The notes beneath the pieces were generated by a model. The model did no database searches, had not been told where the DNA came from, and saw nothing but the letters and a program-made list of their open reading frames with translations. DNA of 64,000 bases from Ustilaginoidea virens (lineage: Eukaryota; Ascomycota; Sordariomycetes; Hypocreales; Clavicipitaceae). Position numbers and translations under genes: made by a program. This document shows, piece after piece, positions 1-13,577 of this stretch (its first letter is position 1; each line of letters starts with the position of its first letter). The stretch lies in contig NC_057318.1 of NCBI RefSeq assembly GCF_000687475.1, positions 5,952,001-6,016,000 of the forward strand, in the 5' to 3' direction.

Positions 1-20
1 CTCGTCGCCCTCTGACAGCG

Positions 21-1241
21 ATGCAGCCTCTCCGTGGCTCAATGGCACGGCGAGCTTGGAATGGCACGCAGAGGATGCTGCTGCAACAAAGCCCAACGGC
101 TCTAGCATCTAGGGCAAACCAACGGCCGACCTCGTGGGAGAACCGAACTCACCTCTATCAAGGTGGTCGACGAAACCAAACTTCCCAATGGCGGCCAATC
201 TCTTCGCATCATCAGCCAAAGGATTCTCATGCGTCCTCTGGCTTCGCAGGGGACGCAAATTCGGCGTTTGAAGTCGGCAAAGCACCGCCCGTCAGTCAAC
301 TCCAAGCCTCCGCAACAGAGCTACCATCTGTGGCAGAGGGCCGCCGCAGCGATTTGAACCAAAGGTTCAGCCAGGTCATGGACAATGTTCAAGCCCGAGT
401 TCTCACAGCGTCTCAAACGCTCAACGACATAACTGGCTACTCTGCCATCGAGGCGATCAAGAAAGAAAACGAAGCCCTGGAAATGCAATTATCGGAAGCT
501 CACGCCAAAGTCCGTAGCGTCCGCCAGGCGTACAAGACGTCCAACACGAAGCGAGCCACTACGCAGCGCGAAGTTACTACACTGCTGGCGCGGAAGGACA
601 CCTGGTCCCCGGTCGACTTGGAACGATTTACCGAGCTGTATAGAATAGACCATGTTCTGGAGGGAGAAGTGTCCGCGGCGCAGGAAAGCCTAACCGAGGC
701 GGAAGCTGAGGAGCAGAGTCTCAGTCAACGCCTGAATGCGGGGATCTTGAAGCGTTACCACGAAGAGCAGATATGGAGCGACAGAATACGTCGGGCCAGT
801 ACATGGGGGACGTGGGGCCTTATGGGCATGAATTTCTTGCTCTTTGTGGTATTGCAGTTCTTTGCGGAGCCTTGGAGGAGAAAGAGGCTTGTCAAGGGCG
901 TGGCCGAGGAAGAGAAGCGTGTTCTAGACCAAGTTCGCAACGAGTTGGAGCTTGTTCGGGCGACACTGGCGAAGCAAGAAAGATCTTTCCCGGAAGTAGA
1001 AACCGAGGCTCTGGCTGGCAAGCCTGCCGACCCCGACGTGACTTCTCCTGCTCCACCAGGGGTGGCATGGAGAGACATTGTCATGGAACCGGCGCGTTTG
1101 AAAACTGCCGCTGCAGATTTATGCAGCGAGAGGAAGATTGACTTGCGGATGAAGGATGCGTCTGCCTTGGTACTGCAAGGCGCTTTGGCAGGTGCGGCCG
1201 TGGCGGGGAGTATCGCCATGTTTCTCTTGAGAAAAACATGA
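21..1241 (+). CDS. she9: Mitochondrial inner-membrane protein She9/Mdm33
   Basis: Single open frame of 406 aa. The N-terminal about 60 residues are rich in Arg, Ser and Gln and nearly free of acid residues, as in a mitochondrial presequence. Residues ~115-250 form a long predicted coiled coil (RFSQVMDNVQARVLTASQTL onward), followed by a hydrophobic segment near 270-282 (LMGMNFLLFVVLQFF), a second charged helix, and a C-terminal hydrophobic stretch (GALAGAAVAGSIAMFLL). This coiled-coil/TM/coiled-coil/TM layout is that of She9/Mdm33, which in yeast sits in the inner membrane facing the matrix and affects inner-membrane fission and mitochondrial shape. A second in-frame Met (MARRAWNG) eight codons on could be the true start. 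The gene begins 20 bases from the window edge, so an upstream exon or promoter cannot be seen. The family call rests on overall pattern, not a unique motif. Confidence 0.85.
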   Translation: MQPLRGSMARRAWNGTQRMLLQQSPTALASRANQRPTSWENRTHLYQGGRRNQTSQWRPISSHHQPKDSHASSGFAGDANSAFEVGKAPPVSQLQASATELPSVAEGRRSDLNQRFSQVMDNVQARVLTASQTLNDITGYSAIEAIKKENEALEMQLSEAHAKVRSVRQAYKTSNTKRATTQREVTTLLARKDTWSPVDLERFTELYRIDHVLEGEVSAAQESLTEAEAEEQSLSQRLNAGILKRYHEEQIWSDRIRRASTWGTWGLMGMNFLLFVVLQFFAEPWRRKRLVKGVAEEEKRVLDQVRNELELVRATLAKQERSFPEVETEALAGKPADPDVTSPAPPGVAWRDIVMEPARLKTAAADLCSERKIDLRMKDASALVLQGALAGAAVAGSIAMFLLRKT

Positions 1242-3790
1242 CGTGGACGAGGCAATCGGAGAATCAAGAAATCAACCATACTCATCGGTACTGCATCTTT
1301 TGTGTCAGATGAGGTTTGTTCAAACACTAAGTGTACTATATTGAAAATCTTGTTATTTAACCTTCGCCACGTATATACAGGGGCAAGCTCCGGCGAAAGC
1401 CCATGAACTAGGTGCTGTTCTGCAAATACGTTTGGTTCGTGAGAAGATGGAGTCGGGAGTTGAGCGTTTGTCTCTTCATCATTTTGGGAACCTCGACGGA
1501 ATCACGGCATCTTCTTTGCTATCGCTGCCGAGCTGTCCGACAGTAACCCGATTCCTCGACTCGGTTCCTGGCTCAAAATCAAGCCAAGCTCCATCGGGAG
1601 GGACATGGTTATATTGCGTCACGTACAATTGTTGTTTCCTTTGCATTTTTCCGGCAGGACGGACTGTCTACACTCTATTTCACACCAAAGAACTAGAAAC
1701 GGCGGCAGACTAGACTGTACGCGGAATAGGAGACACCCATCTGGTTTCAGTTCGGTTCCCTGCCAGACGAGACGTTCGGGGATATTGCTAATGCTATTGA
1801 CCTCGTACTGTACCTGTATTTCTAGGTCCGACGCCGCGAGATTTATCGACCTAGGTGGCGCCAAGCTGTGGCAGGGCCTAGGGGGAGAGTTACTCTGCCC
1901 AGTCGATAGAGAAGCATCTATTGATAGCTGGAAGGCAGTTGACAGCTTCTGACATCAGTTTGAACCATCATGGAGTCGACTGCAATTTACGGCGCAGAGA
2001 TTGGTACGCCACGGCGTCACTGCGAGCTAACGAAGGCCGTGCAATAAATATTTTTATGTCAAGTCTCTTCGTTTTAGTAAAATGCCAACTCTTTCGCTTT
2101 ACGGGCCAACCCCCTTTGGCCTAGCAACGCTGCCCACACGCACGACTCACGGGCAGATGCGAGACCATGCGAGACGCAGATAAGGACAGGAGCCCCTTAG
2201 GCTAGAAGGCGAGTGCAAGGCTGCGCTGCGCTGCGCTATATATGCATGTTGATGTCCAGCGGCACCCGGAATGACGAGAGTGGACCCGCAAAATTGGACG
2301 TTTTGCGTACAAGAGTTACTCAAGATGGGATGTCATGATTCGAAACCAAAAGAATATCAGACGACAGGAAGAAGAAGAAGAAGGAGAAGAAGAAGAAGAA
2401 TTGGAGAAGGAGAAGGAGGAGAGGGGGGAGGGAGGAGATCAAGACAAAAGCATAAAGGAGGAGGGAGGATGAAACCCGTCATCGGAGCAGCTTCCGCTTT
2501 AAGAAAAGAACCACAGGGTTTGAACGACTGCTGTAGAAGGAGCTACTCAGGCTGCTTACCTTTCCTCAACTGCTGGCCAGCTTCGGGGATGGATGCACGT
2601 CACCCGCCAAAAGGGCACCTGGGGGGGGGGAGTTTTGGTAGACGGACGGCCTAGCCAGGAGTTCACGTCATCTTGATGACCATGCGCCGAGTGAAGAACA
2701 GATATTGACGTGCCATTTGCCAAGGCGGCACCGAACCCAAGGTGGGTAAGCAAAACCGCACATTTTATACTCTCTTCTTCCCAGAGGGGGCTGCTTGCTG
2801 GGACCAGAAACTCTCATTAGTCGAATTACGTGCCAGGCGTTGCGTTGCCCTTGACGGCGGGCCGAGGCGAGGTACAGCCCTCACCACAGTCAGCCGTCCA
2901 GTTCCAGTCACACAAGTCATAGCTATGACTGTTCATTTGACAGTCAAGTTTCGAGGGGGGGAAATGCTGCCAGTTCCTCTACCTCCCTACCTCGTCGGGT
3001 TTGGGTGCCTTGGCTAAAAGTAACATCAGGATCCTGGCGCGGAACATCAATGTCTGTCTGTCAATTTAATCCCCCACTGTTTTCGGCAACCTGGCAACAG
3101 CTGGGCAGTCCAGACTCCCAAGACCTTAATCGCTTGAGTCAATTGACCTGATGGATGGGCCCGCCCCGAGCAAGGCACCACCCACCACCCCGCTGCCAAC
3201 CAACCACCAACCACCACCACCACCACCACCACCACCACCACTCAACTGCCACCACCACCACCAACTACCGCCACCCATTCACTACACTATCACAACTTAC
3301 ACAGGCCCACGCCCACTACTACCAGCCCGTGCACTCAACCACCAGCCCCTCCTCCCGCTACTCCGTCACTGACGACATCTTTCCCACCCACCACCACCAC
3401 CAACACCAAAACAACATTACCCACCCCGCCTCGTCCCTTTCTTTCCTCCGTACCGCCGCGAGCTTTGAGCACCAACGTTCGGCATAGCAAACCCGCTGGG
3501 CCATCTTTGCTTCTTCTTTGCTTCTTCTTTGCTTCTTCTTTGCTTCTTCTTCGGCTTCTTCTCGAAAGTCGTCCAACTCCTCTTCTCCCTTGACTCCCGT
3601 GCACGCCTCGCTGTTACGCACCCTGTCCGTCCGACGCTCTGGAGCCCTGCCGCAGGCAGCTGAAAGTTCGACGTGCTCCCCTCTTTTCGTGCTCTCTTCA
3701 TCGCAGGCGGCAGCAGCCCATCAATTCCTTCCAACCTATCCTCCCACTCGTCGTCCAGCGCGAACGTATCGCGCAATTCCTTTACGCACC
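1242..3790. other. Intergenic region and pkc1 leader
   Basis: No convincing gene. It holds a GAA/AGA purine tract (about 2365-2460), CCA-rich DNA (3170-3430) and CTTCTTTG-type repeats (3506-3560). The open frame of pkc1 exon 1 runs back without a stop to 3518, but the conserved Pkc1 start is at 3791, so most of 3160-3790 is probably promoter and 5' UTR. Confidence 0.6.
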
Positions 3791-7728
<3,938 letters not shown>

Positions 7729-8587
7729 CGGAACCAACGTGTGGCCCATGCTGGCCCGTGGAGTTTCTTTGCACGCCACAAGGGCAGAGATGAATTTGAT
7801 CCAGCAATGGCATGTCATTCGCCGCCCTCTCCTCATGGACACGCCGGGCTGACGCACGATGCAAAGACTTTTGAGAGGGAGTCCGATGAAGATGCTATAT
7901 GAAGACTGGCTGAAGTTGTCAGCAGTGTTGATCATAGTAGATGTCTTTTTTTTTTCTTTTTTTTTTTTCTTTGCCGCTTTCTTGAAAACAGCAATGACGT
8001 TGACGAGGAGGGGTTGAAAATGTTTCAGGTAGCGAGTCGTAGCATTTGGGTTGACCAAAAACAAAAGAGAAAAGATGGGAGCTTAATAGCGCGGGCGACG
8101 ACGGGTAATAGATGTGGATTGCAAATGCATTCATAGCAGAGTCATCTCAAGGTAATCCGCTCGACCGGCCAAGGCCATGGTGCTTGATGAAGACGCGCCG
8201 ATTTGATTTGGGCGTCCATGGCTGAGTTGACCATGATTTATTGTTTGTAAGAATCTCGTCTTGTTCTCGTCGTTTGCTATTCAAAATTTGCCGCCATTTC
8301 CATGCTGTTATCCCCGAAAACCACCCCAAAAACATCTTCCCCCTTCCCCTTCCGTTTCCCTAGTCAACGTCAACTAGGTCTATGCTCCAATTCCCTTGTC
8401 TTGCGCAGTTAATCCCTGAATTGAACGGTGGTCGTACATGACATGCTACCGGATTCAACATTTAATTCCACCCCTCTAACCTCCCCGTCTACACGCCAGC
8501 TGAACGAAAGACGGGAACAAGAAAATCAAAGAAGAAGAAGAAGAAGAAGAAGAAGAGGAAAAAAAACAGAGCCTACCGGGACCACGG
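7729..8587. other. Convergent 3' flanks of pkc1 and acyl-CoA dehydrogenase
   Basis: No gene seen. It contains T-rich blocks (7945-7975) and a GAAGAA run (about 8526-8560). The two neighbouring genes run toward each other here, so the stretch should hold both 3' UTRs. Confidence 0.6.
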
Positions 8588-9830
8588 TCAGGAGGTGTAC
8601 TCTTTCTGAAGCAGCTTGGCTATGGTGTTGAGCTGGATGTTGCTGGTGCCCTCGTAGATGGCGCCGATCTTGCTGTCGCGCCAAAACTTCTCGGCGAGGC
8701 CCTCGCGCACGAAGCCCATGCCGCCCATCCACTCGACGGCCAGGCCGGAGACGCGGCCGGCGACCTGCGACGCGTACAGCTTGGCCATGGCGGCGTCCCT
8801 GACAAAGTCCTGGCCGGCCTCCTTCTTCCGGGCGGCGTTGTAGACGAGGGCGCGGGCGGCGGCGATGTCGGTGTAGGCCTGGGCAATCTGGTGCTGCATG
8901 CCCTGGAACTCGCCGACCAGGGAGCCGAACTGCCTGCGGTCGTTCCAGACGTACCGGGCGGCGTTCTCGAAGGCGCCCAGGGCCAGGCCGGTCATCTGGG
9001 CGGCGATGCCGATGCGGCCCTCGTTGAGCAGGCTGATGGCGTACCTGTAGCCCTGGCCGCGCTCGCCGAGCAGGTTCTCCCCGGGGACGACGACGTCGTC
9101 AAAGGCCAGGACGCAGGTGCTGCTGGCGCGGATGCCCAGCTTCTTCTCCTTCTTGGCGACGGAGAAGCCGGGCGTGCCCTTCTCGACGACGAAGGCGCTG
9201 ATGCCGCGGTAGCCCTGGGCGGGGTCGAGGTTGGCAAAGACGATGAAGAAGTCGGCCTCCTTGGAGTTTGTGATCCACATCTTGCCGCCGTTGATGCGGA
9301 AGCCGCCGTCGGCCGTCTCCTCGGCGCGCGTGGCCATGGCGAAGGCGTCGGACCCGGAGACGGGCTCCGAGAGGCAGAACGAGGCCACGGTCTGGGTGGC
9401 CAGGCGCGGCAGCCACTTCTTCTTGAGGGCCTCGGAGCCGTACTTGAGGACGGCCGTGTTGCACAGCGTGTTGTGGACGTCGACCAGCACGCTGACGCTG
9501 GGGTCGACGCGCGCCAGCTCCTCGATGCCGACAATGGCCGCGGTGAAGTTCATGCCGGCGCCGCCGTACTCCTCGGGGATCTCGACGCCCATCAGGCCCT
9601 GCTCGAAGAGCTTCCGCACGACGTCGGGGTCCATGTCCTCGGCCTCGTCCATGTCGCGCGCCCGGGGGAGGATGACGTCGTTGGCGAACTTGGCCACGGA
9701 CTCGGCCATGGCGGCCTCGACCTCGGACAGGTGGCTGATGGGCGTGGGGGGGATGTCGGTGATGTCGACGACCGCCGTCCCGGAGCGGCGAGCCGCCGTG
9801 GTGGACAGGCGGCTTTGTCTTTGTTAGCGG

Positions 9831-9863
<33 letters not shown>

Positions 9864-10038
9864 CTTTTTGGGACTGAGAGTTCCATGCAGCAGTTTAGGG
9901 GGGAGGGGGGGCGGCCGCCTACAGAATGGTGCTTGGGGTGGCCGGGCGAGCAGCCGCTCGATGGGCGGTGGCAACGGACCCGGCAAGCCGGCGTGGGCCG
10001 CGCAGCGCGGGCCGCAGGACGCGCGACAAGGACGACAT
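8588..10038 (-). CDS. Mitochondrial short/branched-chain acyl-CoA dehydrogenase
   Basis: Two exons on the minus strand: 10038-9923 and 9812-8588, 446 aa. Exon 1 codes an Arg/Ser/Ala-rich presequence (MSSLSRVLRPALRGPRRLAG...) with no acid residues, so matrix import is expected. Exon 2 has the acyl-CoA dehydrogenase fold: helical N-domain (EIPEEYGGAGMNF), FAD/substrate motifs CLSEPVSGSDAFAM and MWITNSKEADFF, and the C-domain signature IYEGTSNIQLNTIAK, whose Glu426 is the expected catalytic base. Likely role: FAD-linked alpha,beta-desaturation of short or branched acyl-CoA (fatty acid, Ile/Val breakdown), passing electrons to ETF. The join (donor GTAGGC, branch GCTAAC, acceptor AAAG) restores frame exactly; without it the domain would start at an internal Met with no presequence. 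The intron (9813-9922) holds a 31-base A run on the sense strand. Exact acyl specificity cannot be read here. Confidence 0.92.
9833..9869. repeat. Poly-T (poly-A on sense strand) in intron 1
   Basis: T31 (9833-9863), one C, then T5. On the sense strand of the acyl-CoA dehydrogenase this is poly-A between donor and branch point. Length is probably variable between isolates and error-prone in assembly. Confidence 0.9.
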
Positions 10039-10863
10039 GCTTTTTTCTCTTTGGGGTTTCTCGACGACGGACGGATGCGTTGCGGGACCGGGAAGCGTGG
10101 CCGTGAGGGATGAAACAGGGCAAAAAACGGAAGCGCAAGTCGAGGAAGAACGAACGGGGGGGGGGCCGAGGTCGATGGAAATGTACCCTAACCCACGAGG
10201 CAAGGCCAGGACAAACAGGTGACGAGTTGCGGCAGGTCACGTTGGCACCAAGATGGGCTTGTCCAGTCAACAGGATGCGGGATTCGGCATCCTCGTAAGT
10301 CGACCAAGGAGAGAGAAGCTCGTGGCTAGGGCGTCTGTTCGGGAAAGGAAATGAAAAGGGCGCCTCTTTGAATCTGGTCCCGTCGTCATTCCCCTCCTGG
10401 AGAACCTCGCTTCGGTTCTTCGCCTCAGCCGAGGATAACCACGGGCTTGGTGCTCCGCAGTGGGGCAGCAGGGCGGTGGGGCTCGGAGGGAAGGAGCCGC
10501 AGGTCGCGACAACTGACGACACCAGAACAAACACCACAGCGACAACGCCAGAGCAGCAACACCAGGGCAACAACATCAGCGACAGGCGAGATGCAGCTAG
10601 CTGCCCGTCTTTTCGACTGAGCGTTTTCATCGCCCTGGCTCAGCTCTCGAGCACCGCCTTACCCGGCCCCGGCACATCCCAAGCTCCCCACTAGGTAGCC
10701 ACAGCCCAGAGCGTGGCCTTGCCCGAGCGCCCGAGCGTCACGTGACGTGCTAGTTTTCCCAGTCTTCAATCGCTGGTGACCACCGACCTGACCTGCCAGC
10801 AAACAACCGCAACACGAAAAACACCCCCCCCCTCCCCAAAAGGCGACTCTCGTCTCCGCCAGC
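10039..10863. promoter_or_regulatory. Shared divergent promoter region
   Basis: 825 bp between the starts of the acyl-CoA dehydrogenase (-) and uS12m (+). A G10 run (10156-10165) is C10 in the former's leader, and C9-T-C4 (10824-10837) lies just before the uS12m start. Two genes for mitochondrial proteins share this interval; co-regulation is inference only. Confidence 0.5.
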
Positions 10864-11540
10864 ATGCAGGCCCTCGGCGCGCCCTCGCGAACGGCCGGCT
10901 CCGTCATCCGCCGCCTCTTCTTCTCCGCACGCCCGCCCTGCCCTCCCGCCGCACCCGCCTTCCCCCGTCCGTTCCCTCCCACGCTGCGCCATGTCGCCGC
11001 CTTCTCGACCACGCGCCCGCGCCCCGCGACCCTGAACCAGGTCCTCCGCGGCATCAGGAAGGGCAAGCGCGCCCGCCATGCCGTCTCGCCCGCCCTCTCC
11101 AACACAAACAGCCCGGCCTTGAAGGGCGTCTGCCTCCGCGTCGGCGTCGTCCGCCCCAAGAAGCCCAACTCCGGGGAGCGCAAGACGGCCCGAGTCAAGC
11201 TGTCGTCGGGCGCCGTCGTCACGGCCTACATCCCCGGCGAGGGGCACAACATCCAGCAGCATAGCGTCGTGCTTGTCCGCGGCGGCAGGGCCCAGGATTG
11301 CCCCGGTGTGCGGTATCATCTGGTCAGGGGGACTCTGGATCTGGTAAGTCGTTCGTTGCCTCTGGCGTTTCCCTGTGAGCCACGCCTGTTCGTAGGCATA
11401 ACCGTTATGCTTCGGACCAGGGAAAAGGGCAGATTCGGCTGACGCGGCTGCTTGTGCCAATATAGGGCGGCGTAGCGAATCGAACGACGAGTCGAAGCAA
11501 GTATGGTACCAAGAAACCTAAAAAGGCTACCGTTGGCTAA
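10864..11540 (+). CDS. Mitochondrial ribosomal protein uS12m
   Basis: Two exons, 10864-11343 and 11466-11540, 184 aa. The first ~55 residues are a mitochondrial targeting sequence rich in Arg, Ser, Pro and Ala ([20 protein letters not shown]). The rest is a full S12 protein: [17 protein letters not shown], the decoding-centre loop [15 protein letters not shown], the motif [20 protein letters not shown] and [14 protein letters not shown], ending in a basic tail ([10 protein letters not shown]). S12 lies at the A-site of the small subunit and controls decoding accuracy. The short second exon completes the tail; the splice (donor GTAAGT, acceptor TATAG) keeps frame. It is convergent with the mannosyltransferase gene. 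The N-terminal extension marks it as the organellar, nucleus-encoded form, not the cytosolic uS12. Confidence 0.96.
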
Positions 11541-12129
11541 AGCACTCATGTCGACGCGTCAAGGATTCTTCCTTCCACGGAATATGTATGCTTCTACTTG
11601 TTCCTTCCCTTTTTTTAAGAAAAAAGTGAGACCCTCTTGGAGGAACGGGTGTACGGAGAGAATGTGATTGTTGCCAGTACGGAAGACACGCACGATTTAC
11701 ACGGTCCTGCTGCGGGAATTGTACATTATAGTAGACAAGGGCAATGCATTCAAAAGCAGGCATAAAGAGGATGCAAACGTATGCCAAATATATATCCTAA
11801 TCATTTCCTCGACTTGGATAGTATGAAATACATCATCAACTTCTCTGCCCCAGCCTTACAAGAGTAATAATGACCACTTAGACGCCAACCTGATTTCTCT
11901 TCATTCGTACCGGTTTTCAAGGCATCAAGTCTGATGTAACCTTATAGTTTTGAGTTTTTCAAGACATAATCGTCCAGAGAGTGAGACCTACAGTCATTGC
12001 AAGGCCCTTGAAGCCAAGCTGAATTCATACCCGGTGACTTACTACATCATACAATTCCTCATCTCCACGCAGCTCCCTTGTGAAAATTCTTGAGCTAACT
12101 TGGTCGTCTCCCCGATGGCACGGTTGATT
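11541..12129. other. Convergent intergenic region
   Basis: About 590 bp between two convergent stop codons. AT-richer than the coding parts. No gene or repeat recognised. Confidence 0.6.
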
Positions 12130-13577
12130 TTAATCGCGCTGCAGCTCCCAGCCCTCAGGTTTCACCATGTTATTGAAGTCGAAATATCGCCCCGTGCCTG
12201 AAATGTCTTGTTAGCATGCTACCCTTTAAAAACGGACGGAAACGGATAGAAAACACAAGACGCCAGATGCCTTCGGGCTCAGGCCAAATGGCAAATGGGT
12301 AGAAAATAAACAATGCACATACAGGAGTACCCTTTCCAGTCAAAGTTGTCCTGAGGTTTGCAGTGACATCGGAGTGCTGTTCGAGTCTTTTCTGAAGTAG
12401 GACAATGTGTAAAGGGAACGTGGTAATAGGCAATGTCGTTGAAAAACTGGATTTCGGTCTTGTTCAAAAAAAGCGCGGCAGCGATAGAATGCACAGGTGC
12501 ATCACCCCATCGCTCATAGAAAAACCCGCCGTCCCTGTCGAGGGACTCGAAGTAATCGATGTAAGTTTTGCTACGAAGCCAGTTTAGATCGCCAACCTCA
12601 AAGTTGGACCAGAAGTGGCAGTTGTTGTATGATTCACCGTCGTCATCGCTGATGAATCCCATCGAGTTATCTGCCGCAAGGTATTCGGGATGGTTCTTGG
12701 TGAATTTTTTGACACTGTCCCAGAGCGTTTTGATGGTCTCGGCATACTCGAATAGGCTGAGAACAAAGCTGTACTTCTTGCCATTCTCCTTCATTACGCG
12801 GAACGGATCGTAATGAAGATCACAAAACAGCTCGATGCCTGGTTCGACTCTCCAATAGTAATCGTAGTTCATCATCAACGGTTGGCGGAAGAAGAAGCCA
12901 GATTCAAATCGACACATGTGGCGGTAACTCTCGGAGTCGCCGTAGATGACCTTCTTCTCGGCCATTTCCTGGCGCGCCTTCTTGGCCTTTTCCTGATCGA
13001 TCCAGTCAGGATACCCCCAGTGCTCAGGGCCGATTTTGCCGTAGTAGGTTTTACCCGAGACCAGCGAGGTAGTGACGCTCTTGAAAACGTCATCGAAGAC
13101 GGCGTCATTCAAGAAAACCCAGTCATAGTTGTATCGGTTGTTGAATCTATCTTCGACCTGGCGAATGGAGCGAGCAATGTCCCAAACGTCGGTATTGCGG
13201 GCCAAAGTAATGAAGGTCGCATTCACGCGAGGGCCAGGAGCAGGATGGACGAGCTTATCATCCCAACCGGGCGCCCCGGGAGTTACGACGAGAGGGGCGT
13301 CTTTGAGTGTATTTCCCGAAGAGTTCTCGATGGGGGGCTGAGATTGAGGCTTGTCTTGCTTTGGAGCAGCGGAGACGGTGCGGCCTAATCCAGCGGGAAC
13401 GGCAATGGCCTCGTGCTTGGAGTTGGTGACATAGTAAAACACAGTCAAGGCCTAGGTTCAGGAACGGACCAAGTTAGCATGCTGAGCACAAGGGTTGCAG
13501 GGGAAGAAGAATAGGGAAAGACGAACAAAGACAGAGATGATCAAGTAGCGCACGTAGCGCGCGTTTCCAGCTGCCAT
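12130..13577 (-). CDS. Golgi alpha-1,2-mannosyltransferase, KTR/MNT family (GT15)
   Basis: Three exons on the minus strand: 13577-13527, 13451-12323, 12197-12130, 415 aa. It is a type II membrane protein: short cytosolic tail (MAAGNARYV), signal anchor at ~11-26 ([16 protein letters not shown], built across intron 1), a Pro/Gln stem, then the GT15 domain. Family marks are [43 protein letters not shown], the [10 protein letters not shown] motif with its conserved Glu, [33 protein letters not shown], and a Cys-rich end [16 protein letters not shown]. Such enzymes move mannose from GDP-mannose to O- and N-linked glycans of wall and secreted proteins in the Golgi lumen. Exon 3 (donor GTATGT at 12322) was chosen because it keeps the conserved GYSC and ends in [15 protein letters not shown], as is common in the family; reading through would end in unrelated sequence. 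Confidence 0.94.

Noticed and set aside
2271..2654. Arg-rich 127-codon frame
   Set aside because: Made by a GAAGAA purine tract; no protein character outside it.
3151..3487. His/Pro-rich frames
   Set aside because: Products of CCA repeats in the pkc1 upstream region, read in two frames.
8891..9877. 328-codon plus-strand frame
   Set aside because: Antisense to the acyl-CoA dehydrogenase; composition is the mirror of GC-rich coding (Gly/Ala/Asp/Val repeats). The minus-strand frame has clear family motifs.
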